From Bacteroidales bacterium (lineage in GTDB: Bacteria; Bacteroidota; Bacteroidia; Bacteroidales; F082), in assembly GCA_017530365.1 (NCBI GenBank), contig JAFXMK010000018.1, positions 1 through 64,000 of the forward strand: a stretch of 64,000 nucleotides of DNA. The letters run 5' to 3'. Numbering within the stretch: position 1 is the first letter of the stretch; the number at the start of each line of letters is the position of its first letter. The notes beneath the pieces were generated by a model that saw only the letters and a program-made list of their open reading frames with translations, made no database searches and was not told the origin of the DNA. Made by a program: the position numbers and the translations under genes. Shown here piece after piece: positions 56,240 to 64,000 of this stretch.

Positions 56240-56737
56240 GTGACACGTTCTCAATACAACCATTGCGTCGATCAGTACGCTGACGGACTGTTCCGTTTCG
56301 TCTTGGCCTCCTTGCACAACCGCATGGAGGCCGAGGACGTTGTACAGGACAGCTTCGCCAGGGTATGGGAACGCCGTCACCAAGTGGAATACGAGAAGGC
56401 AAAATCGTATCTCTTCACTACCGCCTACCATCTTGTCGTCGATCAGACGAGGAAACGCCATCAGGAGACCACTGTGGAGGCGCTTTCCCAGATCCCTGAC
56501 AAGAACACGAACACCTATCCTGATGTCAACGAGATCCTTCATAAGACGGTGGATTCGCTGCCTGAGGCACAGCGTACGGCTATCCTGCTCCGTGACTATG
56601 AAGGCTATAGTTATCAGGAAATCGGTGACATCACCGGGCAATCCGAGGCACAGGTCAAGACCAACATCTTCCGCGCCCGCACCGCCCTCCGTAACGTCAT
56701 TAAAAGTATGGACAACATCATCGACTTAGAACCATGA
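56240..56737 (+). CDS. ECF-family RNA polymerase sigma factor
   Basis: The 165-residue product has region 2 (NRMEAEDVVQDSFARVWERR, about 30-50) and region 4 (LPEAQRTAILLRDYEGYSYQEIG, about 112-134, with a helix-turn-helix), the two domains of ECF sigma factors. The start is a GTG. The end overlaps the next gene, the likely anti-sigma factor, by 4 bp. Confidence 0.95.
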   Translation: MTRSQYNHCVDQYADGLFRFVLASLHNRMEAEDVVQDSFARVWERRHQVEYEKAKSYLFTTAYHLVVDQTRKRHQETTVEALSQIPDKNTNTYPDVNEILHKTVDSLPEAQRTAILLRDYEGYSYQEIGDITGQSEAQVKTNIFRARTALRNVIKSMDNIIDLEP

Positions 56738-57393
56738 ATGCAGAACCCAACCTCGAAGAATATCCCAAGCTCACCCCTCCTGATGTGGTGTACGAACATA
56801 AGGCATCGCTGAAAAAAACTGTCGTGATTCCTTTATATGCCAAGATTATCGCTGCCGCAGCTGCCGTTGCGCTGCTGTTCGGAATCTTTTGGCTTCGTTC
56901 GGGGCTGCCTGAGCAAGAGCTGGTGGCTGAACTGAATGCCGTCAAAGTCGATGTGTTGGAGACGGAAGAATCTTATCCTTTGGCAGAAAGCCAGGCGCGG
57001 TTTGTCGTTCCTAAGAAGACTGTCGATCCTTCAGTGAAGCCGAAGATGCAAGAGGTGTCTTACGAAAGGACTGAGATGCCCCTGCTGGCTGAGTTGCAGC
57101 CAAAGACAGCCCTCATCTTGATGCCGATGGACTATCAGTTACTACAGGATGTCGATGTCTTTTATGCCAGCAACGATCTGGTGACAACTATGGAAGAGTA
57201 TGACTACGATGAAAACGACTACGAAGAGGAGATGTCGCTCGTAGGCAGAAGCATCTATAAATGGACGGATGGCGAACATGACAGTTTCGCCAGTATGGTC
57301 AGCGAAGGCTTGCAGTCGTTTAAGACTGAGATGGCTTCGATCGCAACGACCATACAATCATCACGATCCCAACTACGACAAATGGTACGCTAA
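56734..57393 (+). CDS. Single-pass membrane protein, likely anti-sigma factor
   Basis: The 219-residue product has a short cytosolic N-terminus (about 1-30), one membrane helix (about 31-54) and a periplasmic part with an acidic stretch (about 150-170) and a C-terminal helix. Overlap with the sigma gene (ATGA) and this topology suggest an anti-sigma role. No zinc (ZAS) motif is present. Its last 74 bp overlap the 3' end of lgt on the other strand. Confidence 0.7.
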   Translation: MNAEPNLEEYPKLTPPDVVYEHKASLKKTVVIPLYAKIIAAAAAVALLFGIFWLRSGLPEQELVAELNAVKVDVLETEESYPLAESQARFVVPKKTVDPSVKPKMQEVSYERTEMPLLAELQPKTALILMPMDYQLLQDVDVFYASNDLVTTMEEYDYDENDYEEEMSLVGRSIYKWTDGEHDSFASMVSEGLQSFKTEMASIATTIQSSRSQLRQMVR

Positions 57394-58180
57394 GCCATTG
57401 TCCCATGTCAAACGTCATGCTCTTCTCAAACTCCACTTGGACGTTCTTCAGGAACTCGATGGCAATACGCGAACCGAAGATGATGATCAGGAACGTGCCG
57501 AACATCAATCCAGGACGTTTGTCGCCGATGTCGCGTTTGAAGAACATCCACAGCAGCAAGGCCATGGCGACCAGGCAGAAGAATGCCTCATAGAGTCCCG
57601 TGGGATGGCAGGGGAGAAGCTCTCCGTTGGGTCCTGGGAACTGTTCGTTGCCGCGTACGAAGACAAAGCCCCAAGGCAGGGTGGTGGGAGTGCCATAGAT
57701 CTCAGAGTTGAATACATTGCCCAAACGGATGAAGGCACCAACCAAGCACACCGGGATGACGATGCGGTCAAGGATCCAGAGGTAGGTGATATGTTCTTTT
57801 TCGCCTTTCTTTTTCTCGGTTCTCTTGTTGAAACGACGCACATAAAGCCAAAGTCCGATGAGGATACCGATGGCCCCGCCGTGGCTGGCCAGTCCGCCTT
57901 CCCAGATCTTCAAGATCTCGACAGGATGGGAGAGGTAGTATTGGGGCTCATAGAACAAGCAATGTCCTAGACGTGCACCGATAACGGTGGATACCAACAT
58001 GTAGATCAACAGGGAGTCCAGTGAGCCATCAGGCATCTTTTCCTTCTTATAGACCTTGCTCATGAGGAGGTATCCAAAGAGGAACCCCAACGCCCAACAG
58101 ATGCCATACCACCTGACCTGCAACGAACCCAATGAAAAGGCTACTGGGTCAACGTTCCATGTGATGTAATTCAGAATCAT
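57320..58180 (-). CDS. lgt: Prolipoprotein diacylglyceryl transferase
   Basis: The 286-residue product has about seven membrane helices and the Lgt signature FIRLGNVFNSEIYG (about 152-165), with VRWYGICWALGF (about 22-33) and GGLASHGGAIGI (about 92-103, catalytic His). It attaches diacylglycerol to lipobox cysteines, of which this window has three. The ATG at 58180 is preferred over a TTG at 58186. Confidence 0.96.
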   Translation of the reverse strand: MILNYITWNVDPVAFSLGSLQVRWYGICWALGFLFGYLLMSKVYKKEKMPDGSLDSLLIYMLVSTVIGARLGHCLFYEPQYYLSHPVEILKIWEGGLASHGGAIGILIGLWLYVRRFNKRTEKKKGEKEHITYLWILDRIVIPVCLVGAFIRLGNVFNSEIYGTPTTLPWGFVFVRGNEQFPGPNGELLPCHPTGLYEAFFCLVAMALLLWMFFKRDIGDKRPGLMFGTFLIIIFGSRIAIEFLKNVQVEFEKSMTFDMGQWLSVPFVVVGIVMIVWSLRSKPSQS

Positions 58181-58182
58181 AG

Positions 58183-61100
58183 TCAATTCAGATAATACTT
58201 TTGCAGGTAGTTGGTTAAAGTGTCGTTCAGCTGTGAACTCATATCGCTGCGGTCAAATCGCATTGCGGTCACCTGCATCTGTCGCAAGATGCTAATCTGT
58301 TCATCGATTTCATCTGCATAGTACTCCACGAACCGGCGTTCCATGTTGCCGTAGTAATCCACTTTGTCGCAGCAGTTCTTCACCAGTTTACGCATGAAGT
58401 CGTCTCCTTTTTCCGTAGCGCCGCAAGTGTAGTACATTTCCGGGAATTGATACAACCTGAGCTCGAAGGGGAATTTCTCGTTCGGGAAGAACTCCTGATA
58501 TTTGTCCATGACGACGATAGCCGAGTCATATTCCTGATGGTTCACCAGAGCTTGGGCGAGACGTACATAGCTTTGGCGGGCAAACTCCGCGTTGCGGATG
58601 CTCTCACGATCGGGGGTAACGCCGTCTTGGTTCAGACTGCCCCACTGGGCTTTGTTGACCAACAAGTCGTAACAGCCTTCACGATAAACACCGCCGAGAC
58701 CTTTGTAATAGTCCTCTGCCTTCACGGGGATGAAACGATAGGAAAGGCCTTCCATGTGGAGGTATTCCTGAATGCCCAACACAGAAGCCATATCACTGAA
58801 CGATGTGAAATATACCGGACGCTCCCAATTGTTGGAGGCAATGAAGTCAAGCAGCAATAACGCGTTCTTGTACAAATAGGTGTCCTTGATTTCCCAACGG
58901 ATCTCATCGACGATCTTGTCCTGCATGCTTTCGGGAACGATGCCATTGCGGATGCAGGCCTCTTTGTCAACTGTGAGTTTCAAGGTGCGCACAGGGAGAT
59001 AATGGGTGGAAGAACCGTTGGTGTAGTACTTCACGGCTTTCGGATTATGGATGAAGTTGATGACATCCTTCAACTCCACATATTGTCCTTTCAAACTCTC
59101 TTCCTCGAAGATACGGAGCGATTCGTTGACGCCATTGTCATACTCGCTTGGACTTAAGGTCAGTGACAGTCTTTCCGAATCATATACTTTGCGCCCCATT
59201 TGGTGGGCATACCAGTAGCCGGAAGAAAGCATATAGTTGACCACGCGGACGTCGGTGCGGAAGCCTTCCACCTCTTGGATGTACCAGAGAGGGAAGGTGT
59301 CGTTGTCACCACGGGTGAAGATGACAGAGTTGGGCGGTAGCTGTGCCAGATAGTTTTTGGCCCAGTCATGCGCCGAGGTCTTGCCGCCACGGTTGTGTTC
59401 ATCCCAGCCTTGTGAGGCCATGAGACATGGGACGGCTACGAGGCAGATCAATCCGACCAAAATGGTGGTTACCAAGTTCTTGCTTTTGGTGAGGCGTTCG
59501 ATCCAGTCGATCAAAGCCAATACGCCGAGTCCAATCCAGATGGCAAATGCATAGAAGGAACCAGCGTAAGAATAGTCGCGCTCACGCGGCTGGTAAGGTG
59601 TCTGGTTAAGATAGATCACAATGGCGAGACCTGTCATGAAGAAGAGCAAGAAGATAATCCAGCTTTGCTTCAGGTCTTTGCGCAACAGCCAGAATAGACC
59701 GAACAGACCGAGAAGGAGCGGTAGGAAATAGTACTTCGTCCTGCCGGGATTCTTCAAGCAGTCGGGGATATTCTTCTGGTCACCGAGACGGGCCTCATCA
59801 ATGAAATTGATGCCACTGATCCAGTTGCCGTGTTCGAGCTCGCCTTGGCTTTCAATGTCGTTCTGACGGCCTACGAAGTTCCACATGAAGTAACGCCAAT
59901 ACATCCAATTGCACTGATAGTTGATGAAGAACTTCAAGTTTTGCCCAAAGGTTGGCTTGTTGACCATCTGGGTGGTGCCGTCAATAGTGCGGACAGAGAC
60001 TTTGTCGCCCAGAACCACGCCGCGTTTGTCCTTGCGGTAACTCTCATACATCGAAACGTGTTTGGGTTGGGTGCTCCACATGCGGGGGAAAAGGGTCTTC
60101 ATCTCAGAAGCATATTCGGGCTGCGTGTTGCGCTTGTCATCGGTGATAACATAACGGCCTGCCGTCTTGTCCTTGACATAGATGGGCTTGCCGTTGGCGG
60201 CATCGGAGATAGGTGCGTTGTAATATGGGCCGTAAAGCAGTGGCCATGATCCGTATTGCTCGCGGTTCAAATAAGAGAGCATTGAAAGGGCATCCTTGGG
60301 CTCGTTTTCATTAATAGGTGTGTTGGTGTTGGCACGGATTACCAGCATGAAGAACGATGAATAGCCGATCATGATGAACATGAACGACAGAATGGCAATA
60401 TTGCCGATCACCTTCTTGCGCTTGGTCGTGAAGATAAGACCCCAGATAATGAGAGCCACTATGATCGCGAAATACACGATGGTGCCAAGGTTGAACGGCG
60501 CACCTAAGTCATTGACGAAGAAGAGCTCCATTTTGCCTGCCAGATTCACAATCTGCGGGATGAGGAAAGAGTTGATAAGCCACAACAGGGCTACCGAGAC
60601 CACACCAGCAAGAACAAAGCCCCAGAATGTGGTCTTCTTCCATTTCTTGAAATAAACAACATAGACGAAAGCCGGGATGCACAATAGGTTGAGCAGGTGC
60701 ACGCCGATGGAGAGGCCGATGAGGAAGGCAATCAAGATGATCCAACGGCTGCTGCCGGGCTCGTCGGCAACACGCTCCCATTTCAAGATGGCCCAGAAGG
60801 TGACGGCTGTAAAGAAGGATGACATGGCATAAACCTCGCCCTCGACGGCGTTGAACCAGAACGACTCGGTGAAGGTGTAGGCCAAGGCGCCAATGGCGGC
60901 GGCAATCAACACGCCAATCTTGTTGCGCTTCGGAGAATCTTCCCCTTCTTTCATCCATATCTTGCGGGCAATCATCGTGATGCTCCAGAACAGGAAGGTG
61001 ATCGTCAAACCACTGCAAATGGCCGACATGCTGTTGACCATCATGGCCACTTTGGTCACGTCACCACCTGCAAACAGGGTGAAGAAACGGGCAATCAGCT

Positions 61101-61269
61101 GGAACAAAGGCGCCCCTGGCGGATGGCCCACTTGCAATTTAAATGAGGTGGAAATGTATTCACCACAATCCCACCAGCTTACAGTGGGCTCCATGGTGAT
61201 GAAATAGACAACAGTGGCCAATATGCCAACGATCCATCCGATAAGGTTGTTCAGCTTCTTGAATGTCAT
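58183..61269 (-). CDS. DUF2723 family large membrane protein (protein O-mannosyltransferase-like)
   Basis: The 1028-residue product has about ten to twelve membrane helices in the first 560 residues, a motif PTVSWWDCGEYI (about 26-37) near the first periplasmic loop with an acidic pair, as in GT-C glycosyltransferases, and GHPPGAPLF (about 47-55). A soluble C-terminal part follows (about 600-1028), including a TPR-like end. It is probably a GT-C type transferase using a lipid-linked sugar, but its substrate is unknown. The ATG at 61269 is chosen because upstream codons cross the tRNA promoter. It lies next to lgt and may be co-transcribed. Confidence 0.82.
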   Translation of the reverse strand: MTFKKLNNLIGWIVGILATVVYFITMEPTVSWWDCGEYISTSFKLQVGHPPGAPLFQLIARFFTLFAGGDVTKVAMMVNSMSAICSGLTITFLFWSITMIARKIWMKEGEDSPKRNKIGVLIAAAIGALAYTFTESFWFNAVEGEVYAMSSFFTAVTFWAILKWERVADEPGSSRWIILIAFLIGLSIGVHLLNLLCIPAFVYVVYFKKWKKTTFWGFVLAGVVSVALLWLINSFLIPQIVNLAGKMELFFVNDLGAPFNLGTIVYFAIIVALIIWGLIFTTKRKKVIGNIAILSFMFIMIGYSSFFMLVIRANTNTPINENEPKDALSMLSYLNREQYGSWPLLYGPYYNAPISDAANGKPIYVKDKTAGRYVITDDKRNTQPEYASEMKTLFPRMWSTQPKHVSMYESYRKDKRGVVLGDKVSVRTIDGTTQMVNKPTFGQNLKFFINYQCNWMYWRYFMWNFVGRQNDIESQGELEHGNWISGINFIDEARLGDQKNIPDCLKNPGRTKYYFLPLLLGLFGLFWLLRKDLKQSWIIFLLFFMTGLAIVIYLNQTPYQPRERDYSYAGSFYAFAIWIGLGVLALIDWIERLTKSKNLVTTILVGLICLVAVPCLMASQGWDEHNRGGKTSAHDWAKNYLAQLPPNSVIFTRGDNDTFPLWYIQEVEGFRTDVRVVNYMLSSGYWYAHQMGRKVYDSERLSLTLSPSEYDNGVNESLRIFEEESLKGQYVELKDVINFIHNPKAVKYYTNGSSTHYLPVRTLKLTVDKEACIRNGIVPESMQDKIVDEIRWEIKDTYLYKNALLLLDFIASNNWERPVYFTSFSDMASVLGIQEYLHMEGLSYRFIPVKAEDYYKGLGGVYREGCYDLLVNKAQWGSLNQDGVTPDRESIRNAEFARQSYVRLAQALVNHQEYDSAIVVMDKYQEFFPNEKFPFELRLYQFPEMYYTCGATEKGDDFMRKLVKNCCDKVDYYGNMERRFVEYYADEIDEQISILRQMQVTAMRFDRSDMSSQLNDTLTNYLQKYYLN

Positions 61270-61319
61270 GTCTTCTTTGATTGAAAATGCAAAAATACAA
61301 AAAAATATCAAAAAAAATC

Positions 61320-61349
61320 TTGCAGTTAAAGAAAAAAGCCGTACTTTTG
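61320..61349 (+). promoter_or_regulatory. Promoter of tRNA-Gln
   Basis: TACTTTTG (TAnnTTTG) at 61342-61349 with TTG at 61320-61322, 19 bp apart, 24 bp before the tRNA. Confidence 0.65.
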
Positions 61350-61373
61350 CAACCGCATTCAGATGAATGAAGG

Positions 61374-61444
61374 TGTCGAGTGGTGTAATGGCAGCACTGC
61401 AGATTTTGGTTCTGCCTGTCAAGGTTCGAATCCTTGCTCGACAA
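61374..61444 (+). tRNA. tRNA-Gln (anticodon TTG)
   Basis: The acceptor stem TGTCGAG pairs with CTCGACA. The anticodon stem is GCAGA/TCTGC around loop TTTTGGT, giving anticodon TTG. The T loop GGTTCGAATCC is normal. CCA is not encoded. Confidence 0.95.
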
Positions 61445-61462
61445 CTTAGTGTGGAAGAAGAG

Positions 61463-61497
61463 AAAACCTGCTACGAATGTAACAGGTTTTTTTATAT
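61463..61497 (+). terminator. Terminator between tRNA-Gln and rimP
   Basis: AAAACCTG (61463-61470) pairs with CAGGTTTT (61483-61490), followed by T-rich sequence. It lies just before rimP and probably ends the tRNA transcript at least partly. Confidence 0.7.
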
Positions 61498-61505
61498 TCA
61501 AAAAT

Positions 61506-61961
61506 ATGATCAACAAAGAACTGATAACGAATCTAGTAGAAGAGGCTATCCAAGGAACGGACATGTTCTTGGTGGAAGTCAAAGTGAAACCGGCCAACGT
61601 CATCGAAGTCTATGTCGATGCCGACTCGGCCGTTAACATCGACCAGTGCGTGGCCATCAGCCGTTACGTTGAAAGCAAGATGGATCGCGACGCCGAAGAC
61701 TTCGAGCTGAGTGTGTTCTCGTGGGGATTGAGCGGCGCCCTGAAACTCGACCGTCAACTGAATAAATATGTCGGTCAGGATGTCGAAGTGAAAACCAAGG
61801 AACAAGGCAAGTTCCAAGGCAAGCTGGTAAGCTTCAATGAAGATAATGTTGAGATTGCTCCTGCTCCCAAGAAGGCTTCCAAGAAAAAGCCTGTCGAAGC
61901 GCAACCCAACATGATCCTAGCCCGAAAAACTACCGAACTGAAACCTGCCATAATCTTTTAA
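61506..61961 (+). CDS. rimP: Ribosome maturation factor RimP
   Basis: The 151-residue product has the two-domain RimP pattern, with VDADSAVNIDQCVAISRYVE (about 38-57) and ELSVFSWGLSGAL-like strand (about 69-80; the usual SPG is SWG). The start at 61506 (MINKELITNLV) avoids an extension over the terminator. It helps 30S assembly and starts the rimP-nusA-infB operon. Confidence 0.9.
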   Translation: MINKELITNLVEEAIQGTDMFLVEVKVKPANVIEVYVDADSAVNIDQCVAISRYVESKMDRDAEDFELSVFSWGLSGALKLDRQLNKYVGQDVEVKTKEQGKFQGKLVSFNEDNVEIAPAPKKASKKKPVEAQPNMILARKTTELKPAIIF

Positions 61962-61994
61962 ATCTTTGAATATTAAATATTTAAATCATATATA

Positions 61995-63251
61995 ATGGAA
62001 AATTACAAATTAGTAGAAACCTTCTCAGAATTCAAAGAATTCAAGAACATCGACCGTGAGGCCATGATGCGCATCATCGAAGATGTCTTCAGAGGCATGC
62101 TGAACAAGAAATTCGACACCGACACTGAAGACTTCATCGATATCATTGTTAACGTTGACAAGGGTGACTTCGAGATCTATCACAACCGCACCGTGGTTGA
62201 TGACGACGAGCTTGAAGATCCTCTGCGCCAGATCAAACTCTCCGACGCCATCCGTATCGAGCCCGACTTCGAAGTGGGCGATGACGTCTCTGAGATCCTG
62301 AAAATCGAAAGCTTCGGCCGTCGCGACATCCTCGCCCTGCGCCAGAACCTCCAGACCAAGATCAGCGAGTACCAAAAAGAGAACATCTTCCAGAAGTACA
62401 AAGACAAAGTGGGTGAGATCATCAATGCTGAGGTCAACCATGTCTGGAAGCGCGAGATCGTGGCCATCGACGACGAGAACATCGAGCTCATCCTGCCTCG
62501 CAGCGAGCAGATCCCGTCCGATATTTATAAAAAAGGTGAAAGCGTCCGCGCCATCGTGAAGAGCGTTGAGAATGTCAACGGCTCTCCGGTCATCACCCTC
62601 TCTCGTACCTCCGAGGTCTTCCTCCAGCGCCTCTTCGAGGCTGAGGTGCCCGAGGTCTATGACGGCCTGATTACCATCAAGAAGATCGTGCGTGAACCTG
62701 GCCAGCGCGCCAAGATCGCCGTGGAGTCCTACGACGACCGTATTGATCCCGTCGGCGCCTGCGTCGGCATGAAGGGATCGCGTATCCATGGCATCGTCCG
62801 TGAGCTCCGTAATGAAAACATCGACGTCATCAACTGGACTACCAACCCGACGCTCTTCATCACTAGAGCCCTCAGCCCAGCTAAGATCACCAGCATCGTC
62901 CTCGACAACGAGAACATGCTCGCCAACGTCTATATGGATAACGATCAGGTCAGCCTCGCCATCGGTAAGGGCGGCTATAACATCAAACTCGCCGGAAAAC
63001 TCACTGGCTACAACATTGACGTCTATCGCAACAGCGAGATCACTCCCGATGAAGAAGACGTGGATCTGCAAGAGTTCTCTGATGAAATTGAACAATGGGT
63101 CATCGACGCCCTCGTGGGTATCGGCTGCGACACCGCAAAACAAGTGCTGGCCATCAGTCCTGAAGAAGTGGCCCGCCGCGCCGACCTTGAAATTGAGACC
63201 GTCAACAACGTCTTCAAGGTCCTCAAGGCTGAATTTGAAAATGATAACTAA
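61995..63251 (+). CDS. nusA: Transcription termination/antitermination factor NusA
   Basis: The 418-residue product has the N-terminal RNA polymerase-binding domain (about 1-125), the S1 domain (about 135-200) and two KH domains (about 205-345, GMKGSRIHGIVREL and AIGKGGYNIKLAGKLTG). The last 70 residues hold a single helix-hairpin-helix segment (IGCDTAKQVLAISPEEVARR). It lacks the tandem acidic repeats of proteobacterial NusA. Confidence 0.97.
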   Translation: MENYKLVETFSEFKEFKNIDREAMMRIIEDVFRGMLNKKFDTDTEDFIDIIVNVDKGDFEIYHNRTVVDDDELEDPLRQIKLSDAIRIEPDFEVGDDVSEILKIESFGRRDILALRQNLQTKISEYQKENIFQKYKDKVGEIINAEVNHVWKREIVAIDDENIELILPRSEQIPSDIYKKGESVRAIVKSVENVNGSPVITLSRTSEVFLQRLFEAEVPEVYDGLITIKKIVREPGQRAKIAVESYDDRIDPVGACVGMKGSRIHGIVRELRNENIDVINWTTNPTLFITRALSPAKITSIVLDNENMLANVYMDNDQVSLAIGKGGYNIKLAGKLTGYNIDVYRNSEITPDEEDVDLQEFSDEIEQWVIDALVGIGCDTAKQVLAISPEEVARRADLEIETVNNVFKVLKAEFENDN

Positions 63252-63265
63252 AGGAAGGAGGGAAC

Positions 63266-64000
63266 ATGTCCGAAGAATCAAATATCAACATTCGTTTGTC
63301 TAAAGCGGCAAAAGAATTCAATGTGGGCAGGGAGACCATCGTGGAGTTCCTCACCAAAAAGGGATTCCAAGTCGATCCGTCACCCAATACGAAGCTCACA
63401 TCGGAGATGTATGCGCTGCTCGTAAAGGAATACCAGGGGGAGAGGGAAGTCAAAAACGAGGCGAAGAAACTCGGCAACCTCTCCTATAAAGGAGGTTCCG
63501 TATCGGTGGAATCCACCGTGCAGTCGTCAGCAAAAGACAGGGATGAGGATGATAATGAAGAAGTGTTCATCCGCACCAGTACCATCGTCAAAGAACCACT
63601 GCCTAAAGAACCTAAGGTCGAAAAACCCAAGGAAAAGGAAGCTCCCCAGTCTGTAGCTCCGACCGATCCAGTGGAAGAGAAGAAGGAAGAGGAAGGAAAA
63701 GAAAGCCCGTTGAAAGTGGTTGGCAAGATCGACCTTGAGAGCTTGAACCCTAAGACTCGTCCTGATAAGAAGACCAAAGAGGAGAAACAGCGTGAAGCCA
63801 AGGAAAAAGCTGAACGCGAAGCCGCCCTGAAAAAGGAGGAACGTCTGAAAGCTGAAAAGCAGGCAGAAGAAGCTAAGAAGGCCGAAGCCGAGAGGAAAGC
63901 CCTCGAGGCCAAGAAAGCTGAGGAAGCTAAGAAAGCTGAACAAGCTGCTGCCGAGCCTAAGTTCATTAAGACGGAAGTCAAAAAGCTGGAAGGCCCGAAG
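63266..64000 (+). CDS. infB: Translation initiation factor IF-2, N-terminal part (continues past window)
   Basis: The frame is open from 63266 to the edge (245 codons), after a strong purine-rich ribosome-binding site. Residues about 8-50 form the IF2 N-terminal helical domain (RLSKAAKEFNVGRETIVEFL). The rest is a charged Lys/Glu/Ala-rich linker typical before the G domain, which lies outside the window. Its position after nusA supports the call. Confidence 0.93.
   Translation, partial: MSEESNINIRLSKAAKEFNVGRETIVEFLTKKGFQVDPSPNTKLTSEMYALLVKEYQGEREVKNEAKKLGNLSYKGGSVSVESTVQSSAKDRDEDDNEEVFIRTSTIVKEPLPKEPKVEKPKEKEAPQSVAPTDPVEEKKEEEGKESPLKVVGKIDLESLNPKTRPDKKTKEEKQREAKEKAEREAALKKEERLKAEKQAEEAKKAEAERKALEAKKAEEAKKAEQAAAEPKFIKTEVKKLEGPK

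Noticed and set aside
61270-61422. 51-residue N-terminal extension of the DUF2723 protein
   Set aside because: It would overlap the tRNA-Gln gene and its promoter; MTFKKLNNLIGW is a natural start before the first membrane helix.
62025-63281. 418-aa antisense frame covering nusA
   Set aside because: It is the mirror of a strongly conserved gene with biased codons; its product has no domain pattern.

Overview
The window looks like a chromosomal segment of an uncultured member of the Bacteroidales (phylum Bacteroidota). Evidence seen in the sequence: most promoters carry the Bacteroidota -7 box TAnnTTTG (usually TATCTTTG); two secreted proteins end in type IX secretion (T9SS) sorting domains; there is a seven-gene V/A-type ATPase operon of the Bacteroidota kind, a glycine-lipid acyltransferase pair, an epimerase-type threonine dehydrogenase next to kbl, and the complete mraZ-to-ftsZ division and cell-wall (dcw) order. 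Base composition is moderate, and no plasmid or phage genes were seen.

Layout. 1-9.5 kb, minus strand: three large secreted surface proteins with FN3/MAM-like modules, separated by a strong terminator and a remnant of a small DUF5618-like gene. 9.6-16.9 kb, plus strand: V-ATPase operon E-DUF2764-A-B-D-I-K. 17-24.6 kb: a PagL-like outer-membrane protein, cysS, a small membrane protein, kbl-tdh (threonine to glycine), a YitT transporter-like protein and a lipoprotein. 24.6-42.3 kb, minus strand: purN, a secreted deacetylase-like protein and the dcw cluster (ftsZ, ftsA, ftsQ, murC, murG, ftsW, a truncated murD, mraY, murE, PBP, ftsL, rsmH, mraZ). Transcription runs from mraZ towards purN, starting at a promoter with an apparent MraZ operator. 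42.5-45.3 kb, plus strand: glsA-glsB (glycine lipids), engB and a YeaQ-type membrane protein. 45.4-48.3 kb, minus strand: mutS2 and a lipoprotein. 48.35-51.45 kb: an island bounded by 230-bp inverted repeats. It holds an EcoRI-family adenine methyltransferase and a DUF262-HNH nuclease behind a long, structured 5' leader. 51.5-57.4 kb, plus strand: cutC, a GH2 beta-mannosidase lipoprotein, then a barrel protein, ECF sigma and putative anti-sigma operon. 57.3-61.3 kb, minus strand: lgt and a DUF2723 membrane protein. 61.4-64 kb, plus strand: tRNA-Gln, rimP, nusA and the start of infB.

Three things stand out. First, short degenerate tandem repeats (units such as CAACTGAA, GAGTTAGGAGT, AGAAGTAAG and GAGATAAAA) sit between genes throughout the window. 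They very often supply the stop codon of the upstream gene. They have also entered coding sequence: they form the FtsW tail, an internal 7-bp array in murE and the last residues of the MurD fragment. Second, the MurD slot of an otherwise intact dcw cluster holds only a diverged C-terminal domain. Third, the inverted-repeat-bounded methyltransferase/DUF262-HNH island looks like a mobile restriction-type module whose methyltransferase has a 3' frameshift.

Limits: all family assignments are from sequence recognition, not from database searches. Copy number of the repeats and whether a full-length murD exists elsewhere cannot be judged from this window.
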